Assembly (NCBI GenBank): GCA_963743035.1
Contig: CAVUOB010000004.1
Coordinates: 62,001-126,000, forward strand
DNA: 64,000 nucleotides
Source of the DNA: PALSA-911 sp963743035
GTDB lineage: Bacteria; Pseudomonadota; Alphaproteobacteria; Acetobacterales; Acetobacteraceae
Direction: 5' to 3'
In this document: positions 8,953-18,048 of the stretch, in pieces
How positions within the stretch are numbered: the first letter of the stretch is position 1
Layout of the letters: each line of letters opens with the position of its first letter
Notes under the pieces: model-generated
Databases searched by the model: none
Told to the model about the DNA's origin: nothing
Seen by the model: the letters and a program-made list of their open reading frames with translations, nothing else
Translations under genes and position numbers: made by a program

Positions 8953-9936
8953 TCAGCCCTTCAGCCGGGGACGCAACAGGATGCGCGATATCGCCAGCAC
9001 GATGAACGAGATCACGAACAGAATGAAGCCGAGCGCCAGCAGCGAGGCGAGCTTCAGGCTGCCGGCCTGGCTTTCGGGAAATTCCAGCGCGACGATGGAG
9101 GCGATGGTGTTGCCGGGGCCGAACAGGCTGGTGGCGATGCGGTTGGTGTTGCCGATCACGAAGGTGACCGCCATGGTCTCGCCGAGCGCACGGCCGAGGC
9201 CGAGCATGATGCCGCCGACCACCGATACCCGCGTGTAGGGGATGACGATGGCGCGCATCACCTCCCAGGTGGTGCAGCCGAGGCCGTAGGCGGACTCCTT
9301 GAACACCGGCGGCACGGTCAGGAACACGTCGCGCATCGTCGCGGCGATGAAGGGAATGATCATCACCGCCAGGATCAGCGCCGCGGTGAAGATGCCGGTG
9401 CCGAAGGGCGGCCCCTGGAAGAAGTCGCCGATCACCGGCAGGTCGCCGATATTGTCGATGATCAGCGGCTGGATGTACTGCGCCATCAGCGGCACGATCA
9501 CGAAGAAACCCCACATGCCGTAGATGATGGAGGGAACGGCGGCCAGCAGCTCGATCGCGGTGCCGACCGGCCGGCGCGACCATTGCGGCGCGAGCTCGGT
9601 CAGGAAGAAGGCGACCCCGAAGGCGACAGGCACCGCCAGGATCAGCGCCAGCACCGCAGTGACGACGGTGCCGAAGATCGACACGGCGGCGCCGAAATCC
9701 TCCTGCACCGGGTCCCAGTCGGTCGAGACCAGGAACTGCAGGCCGAATTTCCGGAAGGCCGGCAGGCCGCCGATGAACAGCTCGACGATGATGGCGCCGA
9801 GCAGGATCAGTACCAGCACGCCGGCCGAGCGGGTCAGGCCGGCGAACAGCATATCGCCAAAATTCGAACCGCGCGCCACAGATCGGGGCGGTGCGGACTG
9901 AGGCGGAGCGGTGGTGGCGGCGACGGCCTGCTGCAA
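8953..9936 (-). CDS. pstC: Phosphate ABC transporter permease PstC
   Basis: This 327-residue inner-membrane permease has about six helices and the coupling loop S-A-Y-G-L-G-C-T-T-W-E-V-M. The chosen start is a TTG at 9936 with AGGGG upstream; the next ATG (codon 29, at 9852) has no ribosome site and would clip the conserved beginning before the first helix. A rare TTG start downstream of a strong hairpin would keep permease synthesis below that of PstS. It is the second gene of the operon. Confidence 0.93.
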   Translation of the reverse strand: MQQAVAATTAPPQSAPPRSVARGSNFGDMLFAGLTRSAGVLVLILLGAIIVELFIGGLPAFRKFGLQFLVSTDWDPVQEDFGAAVSIFGTVVTAVLALILAVPVAFGVAFFLTELAPQWSRRPVGTAIELLAAVPSIIYGMWGFFVIVPLMAQYIQPLIIDNIGDLPVIGDFFQGPPFGTGIFTAALILAVMIIPFIAATMRDVFLTVPPVFKESAYGLGCTTWEVMRAIVIPYTRVSVVGGIMLGLGRALGETMAVTFVIGNTNRIATSLFGPGNTIASIVALEFPESQAGSLKLASLLALGFILFVISFIVLAISRILLRPRLKG

Positions 9937-9975
9937 GAACTTAACCCCTGGTCGGGAAGAACGGAAGAGAGGCGA

Positions 9976-10013
9976 GCGGCCCGTGCGGTGCCATCAGGCA
10001 CCGCACGGGCCGC
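9976..10013 (-). terminator. Strong hairpin between pstS and pstC (attenuator or processing site)
   Basis: A perfect 17-base stem with a four-base loop lies between the pstS stop and the pstC start: left arm 9976-9992, right arm 9997-10013. In the direction of transcription it is followed by a pyrimidine-rich tract (TCGCCTCTCTTCCGTTCTTCCC region) rather than a pure U-run. Its position suits partial termination, or protection of the pstS message, giving more binding protein than permease. This role is inferred from position and structure. Confidence 0.75.
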
Positions 10014-10021
10014 CGACAGTA

Positions 10022-11038
10022 TCAGCCCTTGACCTCGCTGGCCCAGGACGCACGCACCGCGTTCTGCACCGCCTCCGGCAGCGGGATATAGTCCAGGCCG
10101 GTGGCGATCGCCGAGCCGTTCTTATAGGCCCAGTCGAAGAACTTGATCACGTTGGCGCTGCGCGCTCCGTCCTTCGGGTCCTTCGGCAGCAGGACGAAGG
10201 TTGCGGAGACGATCGGCCAGCTCTTGGCGCCGGGCTGGTCGATGATGTCCACCGCGTAGTTCTTCGCATCGTGCCAGTTGGCGTTCGCCGCGGCAGCCAT
10301 GAAGGCTTCCGACGACGGCGTGACATAGGCGCCCGCCTTGTTGCGCAACTGGGTGGTGATCAGCTTGTTCTGGCTGGCATAGGCGCTTTCGACATAGCCA
10401 ATGGCGCCCTTGGTGTTGCGCACGGTGGCGGCGACGCCGTCATTGCCCTTGGCGCCGGCGCCGGCCGGCCATTTCACCGAGGTCGCGGCACCCGTTTTCG
10501 ACTTCCATTCCGGGCTGACCGCCGAGAGGTACGACGTCCACACGAAGGTCGTGCCGGAGCCGTCGGCGCGATAGACCGGGGCGATGGCGAGGTTCGGCAG
10601 GTTCAGGCCGTGATTGGCCTCGACGATGCGCGGGTCGTTCCACTTGGAAACCTTGCCGGCATAGATATCGGCGACCAGCTCACCCGGCAGCTTCAGGGCG
10701 TTCATCTCCACGCCGGGGATGTTCACGATCACCACGACCGCGCCCATGACCGTGGGGAACTGCAGCAGATTGCCCGATTCCAGCTTCGCCGGATCCATCG
10801 GCGCGTCGGACGCGCCGAAATCGACGGTGCGGTTCAGGATCTGGTTCTGGCCGCCGCCGGAGCCAATGGCCTGGTAGTTCAGCTCGATGCCGGTCGCGGC
10901 CTTCGCGGCCTCGCTCCATTTGGAATAGACCGGCGCGGGGAACGTGGCACCGGCGCCGGTGATCTGTTGCGCCCCTGCGGCGAGCGGCGTGGCGAAACCG
11001 ACAAGCGCGATCGCCAGCGCCTTGAACGAAATGGTCAT
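10022..11038 (-). CDS. pstS: Periplasmic phosphate-binding protein PstS
   Basis: The 338-residue protein has a cleavable signal peptide (hydrophobic residues 7-21, predicted cut after A-G-A at 23) and the PstS fold. Phosphate-contact segments are visible: G-A-G-A-T-F-P-A-P at 27-35, G-S-G-G-G near 62, S-D-A-P-M-D near 81 and R-A-D-G-S-G-T-T near 160. The ATG at 11038 has a near-perfect AGGAGG ribosome site, and the Pho box lies about 80 bases upstream. It captures phosphate in the periplasm for PstCAB and heads the operon. Confidence 0.96.
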   Translation of the reverse strand: MTISFKALAIALVGFATPLAAGAQQITGAGATFPAPVYSKWSEAAKAATGIELNYQAIGSGGGQNQILNRTVDFGASDAPMDPAKLESGNLLQFPTVMGAVVVIVNIPGVEMNALKLPGELVADIYAGKVSKWNDPRIVEANHGLNLPNLAIAPVYRADGSGTTFVWTSYLSAVSPEWKSKTGAATSVKWPAGAGAKGNDGVAATVRNTKGAIGYVESAYASQNKLITTQLRNKAGAYVTPSSEAFMAAAANANWHDAKNYAVDIIDQPGAKSWPIVSATFVLLPKDPKDGARSANVIKFFDWAYKNGSAIATGLDYIPLPEAVQNAVRASWASEVKG

Positions 11039-11115
11039 AAATCCTCCTGAGGTCGACGCTGTCTCCAACGTGTGCGGAACCTAGGCACGGGCTGCGACGT
11101 CAAGATTGCATTTTT

Positions 11116-11133
11116 ATGAAGGTTTGATGACAG
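11116..11133 (-). promoter_or_regulatory. Pho box (PhoB-binding site) upstream of pstS
   Basis: Read on the minus strand the site is CTGTCAT CAAA CCTTCAT. The first heptamer is identical to the classical PhoB half-site, and the second matches five of seven, with the canonical four-base A-rich spacer. It lies 78 bases before the pstS start on the coding strand, followed by AAAAATGCAAT, where the -10 region could be. This implies autoregulation of the pst-phoU-phoB operon by the PhoB encoded at its end. Confidence 0.8.
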
Positions 11134-11251
11134 ATCCGGCAGTCCACGATCAACATTACTGGAGGTTTATATTGCACTGCGGCACAGTCGCCGCCGCAGA
11201 ACTCGATGCGCGACGCCGTTCCATGTCCCAGCCCAGCAGCAGGAGCCCGCC

Positions 11252-12472
11252 TTGCCGAAAATCGATGGCGCCCGACTACTCGCAGACCTCCGCGACCTGG
11301 CCCGGATCGGGGCCTACCGGACCGGCGTGCACCGCCCGACCTATTCGCCGCAGGACATGGAGGCGCGGGAATGGCTGATGCGGCGCATGCGCGAGGCCGG
11401 GCTGACGCCGGAGATGGATGGCATCGGCAACGTGATCGGGCGCTCGCCGGTGAACGGTCCGAAGCTGCTGCTGGGCAGCCATATCGAGACCCAGAACCAT
11501 GCCGGCTGGCTGGACGGCGCCATGGGCGTGATCTACGGGCTGGAGGTGGCGCGCGCCTTCGCAGCCGACCCCGCCTGCGCGGGGCTGGGCATCGAGGTCG
11601 CCGCCTGGGCGGACGAGGAAGGCCATTACGGTAATTTCCTCGGCAGCAAGTCGTTCTGCGGCAAGCTGACCGAGGAGGAGATCGACGCCAGCGCGAACAA
11701 GTATGATGGTACCCGGCTGCGCGAAGCCCTGGCAGCCACCGGGCTGGCCGGGCGGGCGCGCCTGACGATCGACCCGGCCCGCTACCGGGGCTATCTGGAA
11801 GCGCATATCGAGCAGGGCGCCGAACTCGAGGACAGGAACCTGCGCATCGGCGTGGTGACCGCCATCGTCGGCGCGCGCCAGCACCGCATCCTGTTCGAGG
11901 GCGTGCAGAACCATGCCGGCACCACGCGCATGGCCATCCGCAAGGATGCCGGCGTCGCGCTGGTGAAGCTGGCCGGCGCCGTGTACGAGGCGTTCGCCAG
12001 GGTCGCCACTCCGCGGACGGTATGGACCTGTGGGCGCATCACGCTGGAGCCCGGCGCGCCCAGCATCGTGCCCGGCCGGGCGGAGATGCTGTTTCAGTTC
12101 CGTGACACCGACCCGGCGATGCTGGACACGCTGTCACAGATCCTGGACCGGCTCGTGGCCGAAGCGGATGCCGGTCCGTGCCGGGTGACCTGCACGCGCA
12201 CCAGCACCAGCGAGCCGACGCACATGCATGCCGGATTCCAGGACGCTCTGGAACGCGCCGCGGAAAAACATGCCGCCGGCCTGCATCAGCGCATGCCCAG
12301 CGGGGCCGGGCACGACGCGCAGATCCTGGCCAGCCGGCTGCCCGCGGCGATGCTGTTCGTTCCCAGCATCGGCGGGATCAGCCACCATTATGCGGAGAAT
12401 ACCAGCGACGAGGACCTGGTGCTCGGCTGCGCGGTGTTCGCCGACGCCGCCAGGGATATCCTGAACGGCTGA
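11252..12472 (+). CDS. M20-family Zn-dependent amidohydrolase (N-carbamoyl-amino acid / allantoate amidohydrolase type)
   Basis: This 406-residue enzyme has the metal-binding set of the family: H77 (in G-S-H-I-E-T), D88 (L-D-G), E122/E123 (A-D-E-E-G), H185 (A-H-I-E-Q-G) and a C-terminal H-H-Y-A-E. The dimerisation insert is in place (H-A-G-T-T-R-M near 221). It should hydrolyse a carbamoyl or ureido amide. The TTG start at 11252 is supported by AGGAG six bases upstream, and no good ATG is in frame. Position 79, normally Asp in H-x-D, is Glu here. It stands alone; the hydantoinase genes that often accompany it are 42 kb away. Confidence 0.87.
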   Translation: MPKIDGARLLADLRDLARIGAYRTGVHRPTYSPQDMEAREWLMRRMREAGLTPEMDGIGNVIGRSPVNGPKLLLGSHIETQNHAGWLDGAMGVIYGLEVARAFAADPACAGLGIEVAAWADEEGHYGNFLGSKSFCGKLTEEEIDASANKYDGTRLREALAATGLAGRARLTIDPARYRGYLEAHIEQGAELEDRNLRIGVVTAIVGARQHRILFEGVQNHAGTTRMAIRKDAGVALVKLAGAVYEAFARVATPRTVWTCGRITLEPGAPSIVPGRAEMLFQFRDTDPAMLDTLSQILDRLVAEADAGPCRVTCTRTSTSEPTHMHAGFQDALERAAEKHAAGLHQRMPSGAGHDAQILASRLPAAMLFVPSIGGISHHYAENTSDEDLVLGCAVFADAARDILNG

Positions 12473-12492
12473 CCGGCCGCCGCGGGCAACGC

Positions 12493-12539
12493 GGGCGGCT
12501 CGCGCCGCCCACAGGCAACACGGGCGGTGAGCACCGCCC
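12493..12539. terminator. Tandem pair of near-identical hairpins (bidirectional terminator)
   Basis: Two successive copies of a roughly 29-base unit each fold into a hairpin: GGGCGG(12493-12498)/CCGCCC(12505-12510) and GGGCGGT(12522-12528)/ACCGCCC(12533-12539). The second copy carries matched changes in both arms, so pairing is kept. They sit between the convergent M20 hydrolase and NIPSNAP genes. Confidence 0.6.
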
Positions 12540-12571
12540 AGGCGCCGCGAGCCTATTTCAACGCCGGTAGG

Positions 12572-12898
12572 CTACTTCACCGACGAGAACGAGGTGGGCG
12601 CCAGGATGTGGTTGATCACCTTGGCGACGATCTGGCCGTTCTCCTCGGTCTTGGCGCGCGCCGCCAGCCATTCGGGATCGGCGCCGAACGCGGCCCATTT
12701 CTTCTCCCGCTCGGCCAGCGATTCCCAGGCCAGCATGTAATAGAGCGCCTGGCTCGACTCACCGATCACCGTCGTCCAGAAGCCGGCCTGCTTGATCTGG
12801 TGCTTTTCCCACAGCTTCAGCGTGATGGTGTCGAAGCGCTTCAGCAGATCGGGCAGCTTGCCCGGAACGCAGTGATAGATGCGCATTTCATAGATCAT
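12572..12898 (-). CDS. NIPSNAP family protein
   Basis: This 108-residue alpha/beta-barrel-like small protein opens with M-I-Y-E-M-R-I-Y and continues with G-K-L-P-D-L-L-K-R-F and L-A-W-E-S-L-A-E-R, the usual NIPSNAP pattern. The ATG at 12898 gives the canonical family start, so the 12 extra codons of the longer frame are left out. Family members form dimeric ferredoxin-like barrels, and their biochemical role in bacteria is unclear. The gene is followed, on the other side of tandem hairpins, by the convergent amidohydrolase. Confidence 0.85.
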   Translation of the reverse strand: MIYEMRIYHCVPGKLPDLLKRFDTITLKLWEKHQIKQAGFWTTVIGESSQALYYMLAWESLAEREKKWAAFGADPEWLAARAKTEENGQIVAKVINHILAPTSFSSVK

Positions 12899-13033
12899 TC
12901 TGTTCCCCCCACGCCGATCGCGTGCTGTTGCCAACTGGACGCCGAACGGCGTGCCGGGCCAGTCTGCGGTGCCTGCGCCGGCCCGGCAAGCCTGGGCAGG
13001 TAAGCTCGGCCCGGCAGTTCTGGGCCGGCGCGT

Positions 13034-13717
13034 TCAGAACCGCTCCACCCAGGGCCGCAGCTCCACTTCCCAGGTCCAGGCGCTGCGCTTCTGGTGGATC
13101 ACGTGCCAATAGGTCGCGGCGATGTCATCGGGATCGAGCAGGCTGTCCGGATTGTCCGCGGGATCGGGCCGGGTGGCGGAGCGGATCGCGCCATCGACGA
13201 CGAAATGCGCGATGTGGATGCCCTGTGGGGCCAACTCGCGCGCCATGCTTTGCGCCAGCCCGCGCAAAGCGAACTTGCCCATGGCGAAGGCGGCGGAGTG
13301 CGGATAGCCCTTCACGCTCGCCGACGCCCCGGTCAGCAGGATCGTGCCGGACCCGTGTGCCAGCATGCGCCGCGCCGCCTGCTGCGCGACCAGGAAGCCG
13401 CCATAGGCGGAGACGGCGATGGCGTGGGCAACGCCGGCCGGATCCAGCTCGGCGATCGGGCCGGGCGCGCGGGCGGAGGCGTTGAACACGACGATCTCCG
13501 GATCGCCCTGCCCGGCCGAAACCTGCTCGAACAGTTCTGCCACCTCATCGGGCCTGGTGGCGTCGCATGCATGCGCCACGGCGCCGGTTTCCGCGCACAG
13601 GGGCACCAGCTTGGCGGTGTCGCGCGCGGCCAACGCCACGGCGATTCCGTTCATCGCGAACAGCCGTGCCAGCGAGGCACTCAGCCCGCTGCCCGCACCA
13701 ACGATCAGCGCCCCCAT
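13034..13717 (-). CDS. SDR-like protein with Phe in place of the catalytic Tyr
   Basis: This 227-residue Rossmann protein has the glycine motif G-A-G-S-G-L-S at 7-13, a diverged N-x-A region (V-F-N-A-S-A), a Thr-Gly-Ala-Ser stretch and an F-A-M-G-K sequence where classical SDRs have Y-x-x-x-K. Replacement of the catalytic Tyr by Phe suggests altered chemistry or a non-catalytic role. A group of proteobacterial SDR homologues with similar F-A-x-x-K-F-A-L-R segments exists, so the change is probably ancestral rather than damage. Its start codon overlaps the stop of the upstream SDR by one base (TGATG), implying coupled expression. Confidence 0.8.
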   Translation of the reverse strand: MGALIVGAGSGLSASLARLFAMNGIAVALAARDTAKLVPLCAETGAVAHACDATRPDEVAELFEQVSAGQGDPEIVVFNASARAPGPIAELDPAGVAHAIAVSAYGGFLVAQQAARRMLAHGSGTILLTGASASVKGYPHSAAFAMGKFALRGLAQSMARELAPQGIHIAHFVVDGAIRSATRPDPADNPDSLLDPDDIAATYWHVIHQKRSAWTWEVELRPWVERF

Positions 13718-14463
13718 CAGCGGCCTCCCGAGATCGGCACCAGCGCCCCGGTCACATAGGACGCTTCATCGGACAGCAGCCACAGGATCACCCGCGCACA
13801 TTCCTCCGCCGTGCCGGGCCGCCCCAGCGGCACCCCGCCGAGCAGCCGCTGCACCCGGTCGGGCAGCCCGGCCTTGGCGTGCAGATCGGTCTCGATCAGG
13901 CCGGGATTGACCGCGTTGACCCGGATGCCGCGTGCCGCCAGCTCGCGCGATGCGCCTATTGTCAGCGTGTCCACCGCGCCCTTGGAGGCGCCGTAATGGA
14001 TCCACTCGCCGCCGCCGCCGAGGGTGGAGGCGCGCGAGGAGACGTTGACGATCGCCCCGCCCTTGCCGCCGAGATCGGTCGCCATCCGCGCGGTGGCCTC
14101 GCGGATCACCAGGAACGCGCCGCGGACATTCACGCCCAGCACCTCATCCAGGATTTCCGTGGTGATCTTGTCGATCGTGCGCGTCGGTCCGGTGATGCCG
14201 GCGTTGTTGACCACCGCGTCCACCGGCCCAAGTTCCCGGTCCACGGTCTTGAACAGATCGACGATGGAAGCCTCATCGGCCATTTCCGCCTGAACCGCGA
14301 TCGCGGTGCCGCCGGCGGCGCGGATATCCGCGAGCACCTGTTCCGCCAGGCCGGCCGCGCGCTGATAGGTCAGCGCCACGCGGTAGCCGCGCGAAGCCGC
14401 CAGCCGGGCGGTGGCGGCGCCGATCCCCTGGCTTCCGCCGGTGACGAGAAGGACCTGTGTCAT
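13717..14463 (-). CDS. SDR family NAD(P)-dependent oxidoreductase
   Basis: This 248-residue classical short-chain dehydrogenase has cofactor motif T-G-G-S-Q-G-I-G at 8-15, N-N-A-G in the middle, the catalytic Ser in V-N-V-S-S, the Y-G-A-S-K motif and the P-G-L-I-x-T-D region. Length and motifs fit the FabG-like 3-oxoacyl reductase/glucose dehydrogenase group. The ATG at 14463 gives the normal N-terminus M-T-Q-V-L-L-V-T-G-G; the open frame upstream has no matching motif. It is translationally coupled to the Tyr-less SDR downstream. The substrate is unknown. Confidence 0.87.
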   Translation of the reverse strand: MTQVLLVTGGSQGIGAATARLAASRGYRVALTYQRAAGLAEQVLADIRAAGGTAIAVQAEMADEASIVDLFKTVDRELGPVDAVVNNAGITGPTRTIDKITTEILDEVLGVNVRGAFLVIREATARMATDLGGKGGAIVNVSSRASTLGGGGEWIHYGASKGAVDTLTIGASRELAARGIRVNAVNPGLIETDLHAKAGLPDRVQRLLGGVPLGRPGTAEECARVILWLLSDEASYVTGALVPISGGR

Positions 14464-14863
14464 TTTTCGGACCTGTGCTGCTGGCAAGTTACGGGGTCTC
14501 TGGTAGCGAGGGCTCTCTGCTGCCTGTAGGCGCAAGCGTTCGGCGCAGGCGTTCATGAAAGCATGCCTGCGCCACGGCCAGAAGCCATGATGCAGACGGG
14601 CCACAGTGTTGCCAAAAGGCATGGCTCGCGGCTTGACCGCAGCGGCGGTTCCTCTATTTACCGGCAGGTAATGCAAGATGGGGGAATCCCCTCTCCAAGA
14701 ATGCACGCCAAGGGAAGGAACGCACCGCGATACCGCGGATTGGAAACAAGGAACTCTCGCCGACAGGCCCCACACGACCGGAAATCGTGCCTTTCCCTCC
14801 ATTTCCGGCGCGACAGACCGTTACCGGCCTGCGTCGCGGCGGCTGACCGATCGTAAGGACTCC
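14464..14863. other. Divergent intergenic region with a hairpin
   Basis: Four hundred bases separate the SDR pair (minus) from phaZ (plus) and should contain both promoters. A 9-base inverted repeat GGCGCAGGC (14542-14550) / GCCTGCGCC (14565-14573) with a 14-base loop is the only obvious structure. Open frames through the region show no recognisable protein. No clear sigma-70 promoter was identified. Confidence 0.45.
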
Positions 14864-16085
14864 ATGCTCTATCATCATTACGAAATGCAGCGCCTGGCAC
14901 TCGCGCCGATGCGCGTCATGGCCAGCAACATGCTGGGTCTGCTGGATATGCCGGGCAATCCCATGCGCCAGACGCATCTTGGCCGCGTCACCGCCGCCAT
15001 GCTGGACAGTTTCGAGCACAGCACCCGCCATTTCGGCAAACCCGCATTCGGCCATGGCGACACACTGATCGACGGCGAAGCGGTGCCGATCGTCGAGGAA
15101 GCGGTGCTGACGCGCCCCTGGGTGGAGCTGAAGCGCTTCCGGCGCCTGGCCGACCGCCCCAACGATCCGCCGGTGCTGATCGTGGCGCCGATGTCCGGCC
15201 ATTACGCCACGCTGCTGCGCGGCACCGTGAAGGCGATGCTGCCGGACCACGACGTCTACATCACCGACTGGTCGGACGCACGGGACGTGCCGGCCACGCT
15301 GGGCGATTTCGACCTGGACGACTACATCGACTACCGTCATCGACTGCATCCGCATGCTCGGGCGGGACACGCACGTGATCGCGGTCTGCCAGCCGGCCGT
15401 GCCCGTGCTGGCCGCGGTGGCGCTGATGAACGCGGCGGGCGACCCGGACGCGCCGCGCAGCATGACGCTGATCGGCGGCCCGATCGATACCCGCGAGGCG
15501 CCCACCAAGGTCAACGAGTTCGCCAAGCGACACGACCTGAACTGGTTCAAGCAGAACACCATCCATCCCGTGCCGGTCGGCAATCCCGGCTTCATGCGCC
15601 TGGTCTATCCCGGCTTCCTGCAACTGGCCGGCTTCATGGCCATGAACCTGGACCGCCACGTGCTGGCGCATTGGGACATGTTCGACCACCTGGTGCAGGG
15701 CGACGGCGAAAGCCTGAGCGCCAAGCGCCGGTTCTACGACGAGTACCGCTCGGTCATGGACCTGTCGGCGACCTATTATCTGCAGACGATCGAGGCAGTG
15801 TTTCAGGAGCATCTGCTGCCGCGCGGCCTGCTGGTCTCCCGCGGCCGGCTGGTCGAGCCGGCGGCGATCCGCCGCACCGCGCTGATGACCATCGAGGGCG
15901 AGCGCGACGACATCTCCGGCATCGGCCAGACCCGTGCCGCGCATGCGCTGACGCGCGAACTGCCGAAGAAGCTGCGCGAGCACCACGAGCAACCCGGCGT
16001 CGGCCATTACGGCCTGTTCAACGGCAGGCGCTTCCGCGAGGAGATCGCGCCTCGGATCAAGGCCTTCATCCGCACGCATACCTGA
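14864..16085 (+). pseudogene. phaZ: Intracellular polyhydroxyalkanoate depolymerase, interrupted by one extra base
   Basis: The N-terminal 157 codons (M-L-Y-H-H-Y-E-M-Q-R, the PhaZ opening) and the C-terminal part in another frame together make a normal 406-residue protein. Removing one C at 15334/15335 gives D-Y-I-D-Y-V-I-D-C-I-R-M-L-G. The cysteine nucleophile lies in A-V-C-Q-P-A (residue 175 after correction), as in the Cys-type intracellular depolymerases. The C-terminal G-V-G-H-Y-G-L-F holds the catalytic His, and E-G-E-R-D-D supplies Asp. The enzyme degrades stored PHB granules to hydroxybutyrate. TAAGGA precedes the ATG. An acyl-CoA synthetase follows, which could activate released acids. 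Confidence 0.85.
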
Positions 16086-16255
16086 CCCGGAGCGCCCCGG
16101 ACCGGAACTGCGCCTGTTCGTTTCAGGCAATTCATCCGTCCGGGGCCGCTGAGCAATTCCAGGCGGCCGAATATTGCTCTAAGGTTTCACCCTCGAGATC
16201 CATGAGCGGCGCATCAAGCTCCGCCGGCACGGGGCAACCCTGAGGGAGGCGCAAT

Positions 16256-17903
16256 TTGTTCGGATTGATGCAATCGCAACCGCTGATGATTTCCACCGTG
16301 CTGAAGCACGCGGCACGCCATCACGGGGCGGCGGAAATCGTCTCGAAGAACGTCGAGGGCGACATCCACCGCTATACCTGGGCGGACGCCGAACGGCGTT
16401 CCCGCCGGCTGGTCCGGGCGCTGCAGGCGCTCGGCATCAAGGCGGGCGACCGGGTGGGCACGCTGGCCTGGAACGGCTACCGGCATCTGGAAATCTATTA
16501 CGGCGCGCCGGGGATGGGAGCGATCTGCCACACCGTCAATCCCCGCCTGCATCCCGACGACATCGCCTACATCATCAACCACGCCGAGGACGCGGTGGTG
16601 TTCGCGGACACCAGCTTCAACGCCATCCTCACCGCCATCGCGCCGCAGATCACCGCCAGCGTGCGGGCGATCGTGATGATGACGGAACCGGACCGCATGC
16701 CCGAACTCGACCTGCCGGCCGGCATGCGGCTGCTCTGCTACGACGACCTGATCGCCGCGGCAGACGAGGACTATGACTGGCCGGAATTCGACGAGAATAC
16801 CGCCAGCGCGCTCTGCTACACCTCCGGCACCACCGGGCGGCCCAAGGGCGTGCTCTACAGCCACCGCTCCACCCTGCTGCACGCCTATGGCATCAGCGTC
16901 GCGGACGCGCTGGGCCTGCGCGCGGTCGACCGGGTGCTGCCGGTCGTGCCGATGTTTCATGTCAATGCCTGGGGCATTCCCTATGGCGCCGCGCTGACCG
17001 GCACCTCCCTGATCATGCCCGGCCGGCACCTGGACGGTCCGAACATGCACAAGATCCTCAATGAGGAGCGCGTGACCATGACCGCCGGCGTGCCGACCGT
17101 GTGGATGGGGCTGCTGCAGCATCTGCGCGCCACCCCCGGCGCAGCGGCTGGACACGGTCAAGCGCATCATGACCGGCGGCTCCGCCTGTCCGCCGCTGCT
17201 GATCGAGGCGTTCGGGCGCGAATACGGGGTGCCCGTGGAGCATGGCTGGGGGATGACGGAAGTCAGTCCGATCGGCACCTACAACCGCCCGAAGCCGGCG
17301 CATGCCGGGCTGGACGAACTGGCCATGGAGCAGCTGACCCTGAAGCAGGGCCGCGTGCTGCCCGGCATCGACATGAAGATCGTCGACGACGCCGACGAGG
17401 AGATGCCGTGGGACGGGGTGGCGTTCGGCGACCTGAAGGTGCGCGGCCCCTGGGTGGCCAGCGCCTATTACGGCGACCCGCCGGGCAGCGCGGTCGACGC
17501 GAATGGCTGGTTCGCGACCGGCGACGTCGCCACCATCGACGAGAACGGTATGATGGAGATCACCGACCGCTCCAAGGACGTGATCAAGTCCGGCGGCGAG
17601 TGGATCAGTTCCATCACGCTGGAGAACATCGCCGTCTCCCACCCCGACATCGCCGAGGCCGCGGTCATTGCCGCGCGCCACGCCAAATGGGACGAGCGGC
17701 CGGTGCTGATCGTGGTGCCGGCGAAGGGCGCGACGGTGACGCCGGAGTCCGTGCTGGCGATCTACGAGGGAAAGATCGCCAAATGGTGGCTGCCCGATGC
17801 GGTCCTGGTGGTCGATGAGTTGCCCCATACCGCCACCGGAAAATTGCAGAAGAATGCGTTGCGGGCACGGTATCAGAATCTGTTGCTGGAACAATCGGCC
17901 TGA
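16256..17903 (+). pseudogene. Medium-chain fatty acid-CoA ligase (AlkK-like), interrupted by one extra base
   Basis: The combined 548-residue adenylate-forming enzyme has the P-loop Y-T-S-G-T-T-G-R-P-K-G at 188-198, the A5 motif H-G-W-G-M-T-E, and the C-terminal T-G-D-V, D-R-x-K-D-V-I-K-S-G-G-E-W and T-G-K-L-Q-K motifs including the catalytic Lys. The N-terminus resembles AlkK-type ligases in sequence and length. The frames meet at 17141, where deleting one G yields T-P-G-Q-R-L-D-T-V-K-R-I-M-T-G-G-S. The TTG start has GGGAGG six bases upstream. It activates fatty or hydroxy acids to CoA thioesters and plausibly cooperates with the upstream PHA depolymerase. Confidence 0.85.
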
Positions 17904-18048
17904 CGAATCTTCTTTTCCTGGTGTTTCCGAAGGCTGACGTGCTGTAATTTATCCAGACTTGACAGGCTTGCCCTGTTCAACTGTCCCGCGTATTTCTATT
18001 CTATCGTGCGTTGCAGATTTGCAGGCCGATAGTCTGTGGGAGTTGTAA

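Noticed and set aside
14542..14573. Hairpin in the SDR-phaZ gap as a terminator
   Set aside because: It lies between divergent genes, upstream of both, with a 14-base loop and no U-run, so termination makes no sense there. It is only described.
16095..16145. CCCCGGAC...GTCCGGGG inverted repeat between phaZ and the acyl-CoA synthetase as terminator
   Set aside because: The loop is 35 bases long and no U-rich tract follows; such pairs are expected by chance in this GC-rich sequence.
17101..17170. Programmed frameshifting as an explanation for the broken genes
   Set aside because: No slippery heptamer followed by a pseudoknot was seen, the genes are unrelated, and the shift sites fall at varied contexts. 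Simple extra bases are more economical.
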